Assembly: GCA_030068075.1 (NCBI GenBank)
Contig: CM057839.1
Span: 51,116,960 to 51,180,959 of the forward strand
Direction: 5' to 3'
Origin: Paguma larvata
Lineage: Eukaryota > Chordata > Mammalia > Carnivora > Viverridae
Length of the DNA: 64,000 bases
Shown here: in pieces, positions 11,742 to 23,800 of the stretch
How the letters are laid out: each line of letters starts with the position of its first letter
How positions within the stretch are numbered: position 1 is the first letter of the stretch
Position numbers and translations under genes: made by a program
Notes under the pieces: generated by a model
Seen by the model: the letters and a program-made list of their open reading frames with translations, nothing else
What the model was told of the DNA's origin: nothing
Databases searched by the model: none

Positions 11742-11813
11742 CTGATTGCCAACCAATAATAGGTGTTCTCCAAGAAGAAAGTCTTTCAGCATGTCTTCCA
11801 TCACGATCATGTG
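11742..11813 (-). CDS. VWA8: VWA8 exon, window exon 8 of 8: AAA+ module 3, start of P-loop
   Basis: 72 bp, 24 codons, symmetrical phase 0-0. The acceptor TTTTTTCTCTAG precedes CACATGATCG, and the donor is AATCAG followed by GTGAGT. It reads [24 protein letters not shown]. The last seven residues are the hydrophobic strand and first residues (G-N-Q) of a Walker A motif. The rest of the motif (family: G-V-G-K) must come from the next exon, which I could not find between 1 and 11741. The 5' end of a long L1 lies 100 bp upstream of this acceptor. Confidence 0.95.
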
Positions 11814-14800
11814 CTAGAGAAAAAAGAACTAGAGGTTAATTGTGTTTTGCATAATCAAGGTGAAATAATAAAGTTAACAATAAATACCTCTTCGTGTTAA
11901 GTAAAACATCTAGAGTGCCAGTTCAAGATGGCAGTGTAGGAAGATCCTGAACTCACCTCCCCACAATGGACACACAGAGTGTACAGCAACAGAGGAAATA
12001 ATTTCCTTTTAGAAAAATCTAAAGGCTATCTGCCTGATGATTACACACTGGACAAATGAGAAGAAAACCATCAAAGCAGGGAGGAGAGGCTGGGACACAG
12101 TCTCATCATAACCCCCATGCCTAGAGTAGCGTCCATCCTATAACTGGGAGGGAACCCAAAACGTGGAGCTTCTCCCTGAGGAGTGACAGGTCCGAGCCCC
12201 ACACTGAGCATCCCAACTTTTGAGACATATACTTGAGAGATGAGCCCCCAAAACGGCTAACTTTGAAAAACAACAGGGCTCACACTCGGAGACCCACAAG
12301 ACTCTAGAGATCTGAGAAACTGCTCACAGAGGCTTGTGCACTCACTCATCTGGCCCAGGGCCCAGCTCAGAGACAGCTGATGGTGCCCAGACTTAACGTG
12401 AAGGAGGCTCACCTGCTAATATTAGAGAACTGGCCTGAGGTACAGGCATCTATTTAATACACATGTGTAGAAGCTGCTGGAATACTCTGGGGATGGAGAC
12501 TGGCACATGCTGTCTTCATGCCTTCCCTTTCCCATAATCCAGAACAGGATCTCCTGGAAGGGAGCTTTTACACGTGTCTGGTGCCTCAATTTTTGTGGCT
12601 ACCACTTAGGAGGCACCTCTTGATCACTGGCTCTGCAGGCCAGGGGAGGTTGCATTCCTGGTCCCACACAACTGTGATAATTGGTGTCACCCAGAAAGAA
12701 GCTCATACCCCTATTTGGCCCCTAAGTTTCGTGACTGCTTTCAGAAGATAATTCTACATCATCTGGCTCTGGTGGCCAGTGGGGCTTACACAGAGGGTCC
12801 CACAGGACTCTAATCAAAGGACAAAGAGTTCTTAAAAAGCTACTACCCCCAGGGCACAGCAATAGGCAACAAACTCAGAAGCCCAGTTATTCTAAGGAGG
12901 ACTATTAGCTAAGCATCATGACTGAGGTCTGAGGGCAGTATTCTAATAAAACACGCATCCTGGGACTGGCTGTAATCCTATCTAAAGACCTTGGAGGGTA
13001 GGCGCTAACTTTGTGCTCACTCTTTACCATCCTCCAAAGCACCAGTGTCTCCTGGAGGGGAGCTTTACACACATCTGGTTCACTAGTTTTTATGTCCGGT
13101 GCCCTGGTTAATGCAGCTGTCACCCAGGGGACACTGCTTAATCATTTGGCTCTGGTATCTTGAGGGATTTGCATTTCTGGGTTCCATGAGACTATGGCTA
13201 TCATAAAGATGGTGCTTGGCAGGCTACCAGCCCAGGATACCGCAAGACAATGGACTGAGGCACACTTTTCAATCTTCTGTGAAGGAGGCCTCTTTGTTTG
13301 TCCTGGAGCTTCAGCCTGAGAAGCAAGCTTCAGTTTGGCACACATTTAGAAGCCCATGGAGCACTCTTAAGGAATGGAGGCTATGGATGCCATCTTGGCT
13401 CTCTCTTTCTTGGCCTTGTTCCAGCTCTCCAGGATCACCTAGAAAAGGGCTTAGACACTTGTTTTTGGCCCTAATCTCTATGGCTGTCATCCAGTGGACA
13501 TCTCTAGATCACCTGGTTCTCATGATCACAGGGGCTTACACTTGTGGTACGCAGGACTGTATAAGTTTGAGTACTTTTAAAAGCTAATGCTTGAGGGTGT
13601 GGCTTCCAGTCAGCCAGAGTCCAAGTGCTGAGATCCTCCCCTATGGGACAAGAGGTCTTGTCACATCTTCAGGTACTGGGAACTATTAAAAATATAATGG
13701 CAGTTTGAACAGCATAAAGATTTAAGAGACAATCAAGAGCTGAGACAGTGTTGAATGATAAGGTTCATCTCCTACATGAGGTCACTCCTTTAAGACTGGG
13801 AGAGGTAGTTATTTCATATACTGTATAGAAACCAATAGAGTCAAGCAAAATGAAAAACAAAATAAAGGATATGTTCCAATGAAAGAATGAGATAAAAACC
13901 TCAGGAAAAAACCTTAATAAAATGGATATAAGTAATTTAACTGATAAAGAGTTCAAAGTAATGGTCAAAAGGCTGCCCCCCCCAAACTGAACAGAATGGA
14001 TGAACAAAAAATGGGAAATATAAAGGGCCAAACAGAAGTCACAATGTTGAAGAATATAATAACTGAGCTAAATAAGTTCAGCAGCAGAATAGATGAAGTA
14101 GAAGACAGGATCAGTCAACTCAAAGACAAGGCAGTGGAACAAATCCCATTAAAGCACTGAAAAGAAAAAAGAATTTTTAAAAACAAAGATAGTTTAAGGG
14201 ACAACATCAAATGAACTAACGTTTGCACTACAGGGTCCCAGGAAAGAGAAGTGAAAGAGGCAGAAATCTTACTTGAAAAAAATGGTAGCTGAAAACTTCC
14301 CTAACCCAGGAAAGGAAACAAACATCCAGATCCAAGAATCCCAGCGAGTTCCAAACAAGAGGAGTCGAGAGACCCACACCATGACATATTACAATTAAAA
14401 TGTCAAAAGTTTGTTTTTTTTTTTAAGTTTATTTATCTTGAGAGAGAGAGAGAGAGAAAGAGATAGAAAGAGGGAGGAAGGGGCAGAGAAAGATGGAGAA
14501 AGCATGTAGAAAGGTCTTGGTATTTTATTCCCATTCTGTCAACACAAAAGCCTGATGCAGGGCTTGAACTCATGAGCTATGAGACCATGACCTGAGCCAA
14601 AATCAGAAGTGGACACTTAACCAACTAAGGCACCCAAGTGCCCCCAAAATGTCAAAAGTTAAAGACAAGGAGAGTATGTTAAAGGCAGCAGGAGAAAAAC
14701 AACTCGTTACACACAAGGGAACACCCATAAAGCAATGAGCAATCATTGTTTAGCAGTGACACTGCATACCAGAGGGAATGGCACGATGTATTCAAAGGAC

Positions 14801-17800
14801 TGAAAAAAAACCTTGCCAACCAAGAATACTTTATCTGGCAAGTTATCATTCAGAAATGAAAAACAGATAAAGAGTTTTCCAGACAAACTAAAAAGCTAAA
14901 TGAGTCATCACCACTAACCCACCCTTACAAGAAATGTTAAAAGGATTTTAAGCTGAAAAGAAAAGGTATTAGTTAGAAACAGGAACACACATGAAAATAA
15001 ATTTCACTGGAAAGGTAAATATATAGTAGAGACAGAGGATAAATCACGTATAACAATAGCATGAAGGTTAAAAGACAAAAGTAGTAAAAATAGCTTTGAT
15101 TATAATAATTAGTTAAGTGATATACAAGATAAAAAATGTAAGATGTGACGGCAAAAACATAAAACACGAGGGGGAAGAGCAAGAATGTTGAGCTTTATAA
15201 GGGGATTAAACTTAAGTTGTTATCAACTTAAAATAGACTGTTAGAGACATAGGTAAGCCTCATGGTAACTACAAAGAAATAACCTATCATAAATACACAA
15301 AAAATAAAGAGAAGAGAATATAAGAATAACACTAAAGAAAACCATCAAACCACCAAAGAAGAGAGTAAGAGAAAAAGAAACCAACAGAGAAGAACTATAG
15401 AAATAGCCAAAAAATAATTAACAAAATGGCAATAAACACACACCTATTAATAATTACTTTGAATGTAAATGGACTAAATTCTCCAATCGAAAGATACAGA
15501 GTGGCTAAATGGATAAAATATCAAGATCCTTGTAGATGTTGTCTACAAGAGATTCATTTTAGACATAAAGACACATACAGATTGAAAGTGAAGAGATGAC
15601 AAAAGATATTCCACGCAAATGAAAACCAAAAGAAAGCTGAAGTGGCTGTACTTATACCAAACATATTTACTAGTAAGGAAACTGAAACCATAATAAAAAA
15701 AAGCCCTCAACAAATGAAAGTCCAGACCAGACTGCTTCACTAGTGAATTCCACCAAACATTCAATGAAGAATTAATACCAATCTTTCCCAAACTCTTCCC
15801 AATTATAGAAGAGAACTCTTTCAAACTCACTGTATGAGGCCAGCTACCCTGATACCAAAACCAGACAAAGATGCCACAAAAAAGAAAATTTACAGGTCAA
15901 TGAACATAGATGTAAAAATTCTCAACGAAAGTTAGCAAGCCATAACTTAACACGACATTAAAAGAATCATACAGTATGACCAAGTGGGGATTACTCCAGG
16001 GATGTAAGGATGGTTCAACATCTGCAAATGAGTTAATGTGGTATGAAGGATAAAATCATGATCATCATCTCAAGAGATGCAGAAAAAGCATAAGTCAGAG
16101 AAAGACAAATCCTGTATAATCTAAAAAATGGGAATGGAATCTATGGAATCTAAAATATATATATATTTATAATAATATGTAAAGAAAATATATACAACAT
16201 ATATATATATATATACTAAAAAAATGAAGCTTATAGACACAGAAAACACACTGTCTGTTGCTGGCGGCAGGGGGTAGGGATGGGAGAAATGGGTAATTTT
16301 TTTTTTGGTTTAAATAAATTGACTACAAAAGAAAGTAAAACATCTATTGTAACAGACAATATTCAATTTGATTTTTAAAAAAACAAAAATTAATGTCGTG
16401 GTTGTAAGTTATATAACCAATTAGGTCACTGATACTGAAAACTTGCAATAGTCTACCTAAGCAAGACTAAGCCACTGATCATTATTTCAAAGAGTTTGCA
16501 TAATTTAACCCTAATATATTTTAGCTATTGCTTTATGTAGGGTTGGCTTATAATTTAATATTTAAATTAACATTTACTAATAATGTAAATATACAAAGGC
16601 TTTCTAAAATAATTGGAGATTTCCACAGAACATGTTACACTAACTTGCTCTTAACCATTACCTTCAGAGGAAGTATGACTTTAGAATTAGAAATACATGA
16701 CTTAGTTTCCATATTTTTTATTTGAATTAGGACACAATTTACTACAAGAACAAGATTAAAGTTGTTCACAATAGCCACAGAGGAAATTACATTGCTCTTT
16801 TGTAACTCGAAAAATAGGACAACCATAAGTAGGTCACAAAGGCTCATGGGGCGGGTGTTGGGGGAAGAAATAGATCCCAGAACAATGAATATCCCTATTT
16901 CTTTCTCTTGGTTTTCTGTATCAAAACAATGACAGTCTCATAAGTACTGAGTTATTGAAGTTCCTTATTTGTGAAAAAGGCAAATTAACTGCATTTAATA
17001 CACGCTGCAAATATTTTTCTAGTTTATTACTTGCTTTTCTTTTTTTAACTTGTTTTATGGATTTTTTTTTTTTGATATCTTGAATATTTTCCTATTTCTT
17101 GTCAAATTAAGCCGTACTTTCTCTTAGAGTTTCTTTCTTAGAAAAACTTAGAAAATTTTTTCTTTACTTCAAAAACAGATGAGCATTTCCTAAAGTTTAT
17201 CTTTGTAGTTTTTATTTTTAAAAATGCTTTCAGACACACTGTTGCACTAGAGTTTTAACAAAGCTTGAAGTAGGGTGGGCATGTCAATTTATTGTCCACC
17301 CTGGCACGCTTTTAAGACTAAAAAGAGATATCGTTAATAATAACGGGCAACAAATGTAAACAAGGACTATTTCAGGGATTATCTTAAGCAAGCCAATGTA
17401 TGTGGTTACCCTAGGAGTCCTAGAATACCCCTTTAATCTGGGCTCTGCTGATACTGTGGTCTGGAGACCTCTTCCTTCTAACTAAGATGAAAAGTCAGTG
17501 CCAGTTTCCAGACATTAAAGTTTTCCAGTAAGAAAAGGGCTAATCCACATAAAGAATAGACAGAAAAGTTAGAAGGAATACCTGTATCACCAGATTTAAA
17601 AAGAGTAACATAAATACTGAAAAATAATTCAAACTATAGTTGTATTCTTTTATTGTGTACTCACGTTCTCCTACTTTATGCCCTCATTCCATCCAACTAG
17701 AGTATTTAAATCAACAAACATCAGCTAAGGCTAAGGTCACTGCCTACATAATTCTTCTCTTAACCTCTTGGCCCACTCATGTACCACAGACAGTGTCTTA

Positions 17801-20800
17801 AGTTTCGTCTTCCAGTTGTTCACCTCTCCTGAATCCCCCCTACCTCTCACAATTTCTCTCCATAGTCTTTCACGTTGGATCTTTTCGCTGTAGCAATTCC
17901 TTAGATACTGATTTCTCCATGTTCCTTCATTTGATCTCTCTCAGTAACTCTTTACATGCTCTCCTGGGGTCAAGGTTTAGGGCAGACTAGCTTATTCTGC
18001 CTCGTATTCTGAGTGACTGTCAAACTATGTACTTGGTTATTTTTCAGTATCTTTAAACTCAACGTGTCCAAAACTTGTCTCATTACTTTCTCAACTTCAT
18101 TTTTTATCCGGTATCTTTTATCCCTGTTAATAGCATCATTTCCTATCACCTGACCAAACCTCTACCATCATCTTGCGTACTTCACTCCTTCCTGATCAAG
18201 AGCCAGTTAAACATCAAGTCTAAGCTATTAAGCCACCCAAAAGTCAACTGTATTTATCCCTCTCTTTCTATACCCAGTTTTCATTTAGGTTTTTACATCT
18301 CTGGCCTAGATTTTTATCAGCCAATTTGGCTTCTCTAACTTTAGTCTCTCCTTGAGGCAATGTGCTCTTTATATACTGACAGTCACTTCTTTGTTCAAAA
18401 TCATGTCACTTCTTTTTTCAAAATTCCTTAAATGACTCCTAATACCTTTGAAACAAAGGTTCATCCTTTCCCTCCTTACTTTTTTTTTTCCTTGCTAAAG
18501 GCTACTTATGTGTTGAGATATAATCAATATTACAATGTTAAATTAGTTTCAGGTTGTCCAACCTAATGATTCAACATTTGTATACATTGTGAAATGATCA
18601 CCACCGTCTGTCACACTACAAAGCTAATATTATTGATTATATTCCCCATGCTGTACATTACATCCATAGCTGGAAGTCTGTACTTCTTAACTGCCTTCAC
18701 CAGTGTAGCCTCTCCCCTCAACCGTGTCCCCTTCTTACCTTCTTGATTTAGTCTCGGCCTCCTCTCCTGTCACTCTCCTCCCACAGTATATTCGGCCAAA
18801 AATTTAGAATCATTTTCTCTTTTCTCTTCTGTTTACTTTTCCACCAGGTTTCTGTGCTCCCCAAGGGAGGGTGTTGGCTTTCATCTCACACATAGTTCCA
18901 CTGACTCTACATACTGCCTAAATAGCCCTGCTATTTGTCCGCTCCACTCTGCCTCGCTGTCACCCTCTTCATTCAGATCCTTCATAACTCGTACCTAGAC
19001 TATCGCAGCAGCCCCCTAACAAGACTCTCTCCCTTGGTTCCAACTCATGGACAACATTAGAGAGTAAATGCAAAGTTAGAAAGTGAAAATTGCCTAACGT
19101 CTTCTAATGGCTTCCTCACTTCTTATGAATAGCATCCAGATTCCTGAATTAGAAGGCCAAGATGATTTGACCTTTTTCTAACTCATCAGCCTCATCTCCT
19201 GTCACTCTTCTATTTGTAACCTCAGCTCTGTGCCAGTGATAATTAATTATATGTAGTTTCCTAAATTAACTACTCTGTCACATGGCCAACTCTCTGCAAA
19301 TGCTAGTCTCTCTGCCTGAAAGAGTCTCTCAGCTTTGCCTGGCCCACTCATTTTCCATGATCATTCCCATCTGGGACCATCATCTCATCAATGCTACCAC
19401 AGTAACCTCTGTGCACTTTCATCACGCTATACAGTAATCATGTGTCCTTTCTTGTCTTCCTCTGCTGATGGACCTAGGCGACTTGAGCCCTGGAGCTACG
19501 TATGTGTAGGTGCATATGTGTCCGTATTTTAATCTTTCTCCAAATACCCATGGTATTAGAACAAGGCTTGACCCATGGTAGATATTTTAAACATTTTTTC
19601 AGATCTGAAGCTCCTTAGATTTAAGAGGCTATTATTTTTCTTTCCTCCAATTGCTCCCTACTACTGGAAATGTAACATTTCTTAATGACCGATTTAATAA
19701 GATATACTCCTCATTATGAACATTCAAAATCTTATTCTTTCTTTATTAATCCAGTCAACACATATTTACTCGGCATTCCCTATGTGCCAAGCACATGATA
19801 TCTGGTGAAGATTCAAAATAAAGAAAACAGACACTTTATTTCTCTGGTATGCAGACTATATCTTAAAAAATCAATTTCATGGGCACCTGGTGGCTCAGTG
19901 GGTTAAACATCCAAGTCGTGGTTTTGGCTCAGGTGATGAGCTCACAGTTTTGTGAGTTTGAGCCCCGCATCAGGCTCCAAGATGACAGTGTAGAGCCTGC
20001 TTGGAATTCTCTCTCTTTCTCTCTCCCTCTGCCCTTCCCCCACTCTCACTGTCTCTGCCTCTCTCAAAATAAATAAATAAACTTTAAAAAAAATATCAGT
20101 TTCAATAAAATGTGGCAAAAGGACCTCAGGGCATAGAATAGAATGGTACAGAAGCCCCTAAATATTTAAGAGACAGTGGAGACTAACTGCTTCAAAATAA
20201 AGTGCAGCATGAAAGGAAATAGTAACATACGCAACAAAAGCAAATTTAATCAAGAGCCATGGTTCCTTGAATTGCTACAGCTAAAATTGTTCATTAATGG
20301 TCAATTCACAATGCTTTATGAAGAAAAGGTACATTTGGAGACAGGCTACAGAAAGTCCCTCGGGCCCTCTGTGTAAAGTTCACAGCAGCCCTGCGGTCCT
20401 CGGTGTCTATGTCACAAACGCCATGGCAACAGACAGTGTTCAAGGGCACAGCGGCCCTCCCTGCTACTGAATTTTCTACATTCTCAAATGCTGGGAAGTC
20501 TTTGCAACCTTTGCTACCATGGAGTTTTTCAAATCATCACTTATAACATTTCCTGATTCTTTTTTCTTTATTCCTTTCGACTGCATGAACAGAGTATAAT
20601 ACTATCAGTGCTTGGGAATAGTATATTTTCTTTATAATTATGTTTTTGTCTTTCTTGACAGGCAAGATTCTTTTCCTTCCTTGTCTTAAAAGTAACTTTA
20701 TTGTCTGCATATCTGTCCACCGCTTGTGTAAGAACATAAATGCTTTAGAAGAAAAGTAAGATCTACATTAGTTAATGGGCTATAGAATGAATACAAAACA

Positions 20801-23800
20801 AATCCAGGTCATGCTTTTGCCTATGACATAGGTAGTACTTACAGTTTTGACAGATTTCAAAATATTTAATCAAGAATTTTATTGAGAAAGAATTTTCCCA
20901 GATACCTTCTACATTGTTAATATAATCTAGGGATATAAATTATGGTATTAACTGGACAACATATATGATTGGGAAATGGCAGAGAAAAAAATTTTAATTT
21001 TTCTAACTCCTTAATATAGTAAAAATAGTAAGCAGAAGTTCTTCTAACATAATTTAAGGTTATTATTTACACACAGATTAGGGACCAAATATTAGAGAAA
21101 AATTTAAATATATAACCACTTAATATAAAATCTGGAAAAGGAAAAACTCTTTTTATAGTATGGGTAATTTCTCTGGAAAACATTCTTATTAAAGTGAACA
21201 TCTACAGTAAAGCTTTCTGGGTATACATTTATTTTGGGGGCTTAGTGGACAGTCTGTAATTACTGATTAGTTTACAAGTGAGAAATTATCTACCTAGATA
21301 ATTTCCTTTAAAAAAGGAAAAGTAAAGAATAGAAAAATATTAGGACTTTTCAGGGAAAGGAAAGGAATATGAGGAAAAGAATGCATAGGACACATCCTCT
21401 TTGAACTGTTGAGATAATTTAACTGACAGGAAAGGAAAGAAGAGGATGAGTATTAGTTCCTTTTGTTCTTAATTCCATGATATATTCATTTTATTTACCA
21501 GGAGTCTAGTGCGTGTGCACATAGAAAATATATGACTCTCATCACAGCAGCGACTCTTCCAATTTTCAAGTATCTTTGGAAAGAGTTTAAAAGTTTACAA
21601 TGCCTCAATAAAGGATGTTTTGGGGGTGCCTGGGTGGCTCAGTCGGTTGGGCATCTGACTTCGGCTCAGGTCATGATCTCAAGGCTTGTGAGTTTGAGCC
21701 CCGCATCAGGCTCTGTGCTGACGGCTCGGAGCCTGGAGCCTGCTTTGGATTCTGTGTCTCCCTCTCTCTCTGTCCCTACCCCGTTCGTGCTCGCTCTCTC
21801 TCTCTTAAAAATAAGTAAACATTAAAAAAAATTAAAGGAAAAAAAAGATGTTTCAACACTTCATTTTGCATCATCTGAATTGAACTTAGCAAATTACAAA
21901 AACAAATATCAGTTTCACTATGGAGTCGATTACCACAGTGTATAAGAGGTGATTATCATAAATGCAAAGCAGTGATCTTACCTGAATGTTGTCATAGAAC
22001 AAAACATCAGGCACTTTCATTTTCTCCCGGGCATTGTAGATCGGTGCACTAACAGCTCCAATCCTCAGAGATCCAGAAGCTACTTCACCTAAACATTTCC
22101 CATAGGATAGAGAGTTACTTGTAGCACTGTCCTCAGAAAGACCAAGTCCAACATGAACATAATGCAATACAGTGTCTTTATCATCTTGTAGGCTCATTAA
22201 GGATTTCTAAATTAACATCTAAAAGAAGTAAGCCTGAGGGTGGTAATAAAACCTTACAGCTCTACATAAAAAGTTAAAAATGTTGCAAAATATAACAAAT
22301 TTTATTTAAAATAATGTATGTAGCAAATGGCATATAGCTACAATTACAGAAGAACTGCTCCCCCCACCAGAACTCAGTCAAGCCACCTTCATAAGCTTAT
22401 TTTGTCATAGACTATCACACATAAACAAGGCTGAATACATGATCAAAAGCTCTGAAGTACTTTGAATATCTTTCTTGGGAAACTACCCTTTGAAAAAACT
22501 CCAACTGAGAGTCGCCTAGAGTTCTAGTAAAAAATATTGATTAACCAACCGCCCTCTCCCCCCAAGACTTCTCAAGTTATTATTTTCAGGGATGGTCCAG
22601 GAGATCTGTATTTTCAATTAAGAACCCCACGTGTTACACAATTATTCTGTGATAATTACTATTTTATCATCTCCTATTTGCTTTGTATAGTTGGTCGAGA
22701 ATGGAATATGAGCTCTTAAAACTAAATAATAAATTTGAAGTCATGGAACACATCTCATATGTATTCTCTACAGTAAAGAGATATACATGTTCACTGTCTG
22801 ACATATCCCAAGGTTAATAATCATAACACTAATAGTGGCAGTTGTTAAAGTAATACTGATGATCATAATAGAAGCCATCATTTATTGAGGACCTTCTACA
22901 GGCCAGATCTCAAACTAGAAGCTTCACTGAGGATATAATTTCATGTAATTCTCTTAACAATAAGACAAGAACTATGAGGAAGCTAAGGACATAAATTAAG
23001 TAATTTGCTTACAGCCACCCAGCTAACATGGGTAGAGCTAAAAATAGAACTTAGTATAGTCTAATGTTCTTTCTGCCAAGTGGGGTATGTTTACTCCTTT
23101 GACTCCACATAATACTCCATCCTGTGGAAATACCCAAGCAAGCAGACAGATAATTAGAATGCCTTAAACAGCTGACCGATCTTCTCCCCAAACTTGCCCC
23201 ACTTCAAATAAGAAAACTGCTCTTTTGTGCTAAAGCATTTGAAAGATGGGATTGAGGGGAGAAGCGACATTTGTGTTTTGCAGTACTGTGAACTATTTTG
23301 AGCTAAAAAATAATTAAACTGTCACCCTGTTTAATCAGTGCCGAGCGCTACATGTTTGCCAAAGCAAAGAAGATCTCTCTCTCCAATTGATCCTTGACAT
23401 TTCTCTTTTATTTACAAGTTCTATAGAGAAGAACCATGAGCTGTCATGCTGAGAATCTACTGTTTATTTACCACCATCAGGTCTCTGAAACAGACCCAGT
23501 AAAACATCGTACAGAGAAAGATTAGGATTGCGACAGTGACATAGCTACATACTTTTATGTTGAGATGACAAACATAATTTCAGATTCAAGTAGCATCTGA
23601 TATCATCTATGGTTTAGTTTATGGAACATATCTGTTCAGTTTGATTCTGGGATTTAGGACAATTTAATTCACCCAACTGATGTTTATTGTTAAAATTTCA
23701 GCTTGAAAAGGGAAATGCACTCAGAGAATGGTGATGCTTATACTTCCTAGAAGAAAGTTGGCTAGCTGTGTCTACTAAGAAACCTCATGGCATTGTTTTA

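Larger units (their letters stand above)
11913..16332 (+). mobile_element. LINE-1, 4.4 kb, 5' UTR to 3' end, internally deleted
   Basis: The 5' end reads GTTCAAGATGGCAGTGTAGG..GATCCTGAACTCACC, the start I know from carnivore L1 5' UTRs. A long 5' UTR runs to about 13.6 kb with related internal blocks. ORF1-like sequence follows (about 13.8-14.95 kb, interrupted by a SINE at 14412-14645). Next come short ORF2 pieces (endonuclease start near 15.4-15.6 kb, reverse-transcriptase start near 15.7-16.0 kb) and a 3' UTR piece with a (TA)n patch. A 14-bp duplication AAGTAAAACATCTA at 11899-11912 and 16333-16346 marks one insertion event. Most of ORF2 is missing and no long frame remains, so it cannot move by itself. 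Confidence 0.9.
11814..21981 (-). other. VWA8 intron between window exons 7 and 8
   Basis: 10.2 kb bounded by the donor at 21981 and the acceptor at 11814. The half nearest window exon 8 is a 4.4-kb L1 (11913-16332) with a nested SINE. The rest holds an L2 block split by an old L1 (18.4-19.6 kb) and CAN-SINEs at 19.9 and 21.6 kb. I recognise nothing in 16350-18370 and 20105-21620, apart from a small GC-richer patch near 20345-20480. Confidence 0.8.

Noticed and set aside
12905..15830. Frames in 12.5-15.8 kb as possible host genes
   Set aside because: They fall inside the L1 5' UTR, ORF1 and ORF2 remnants.
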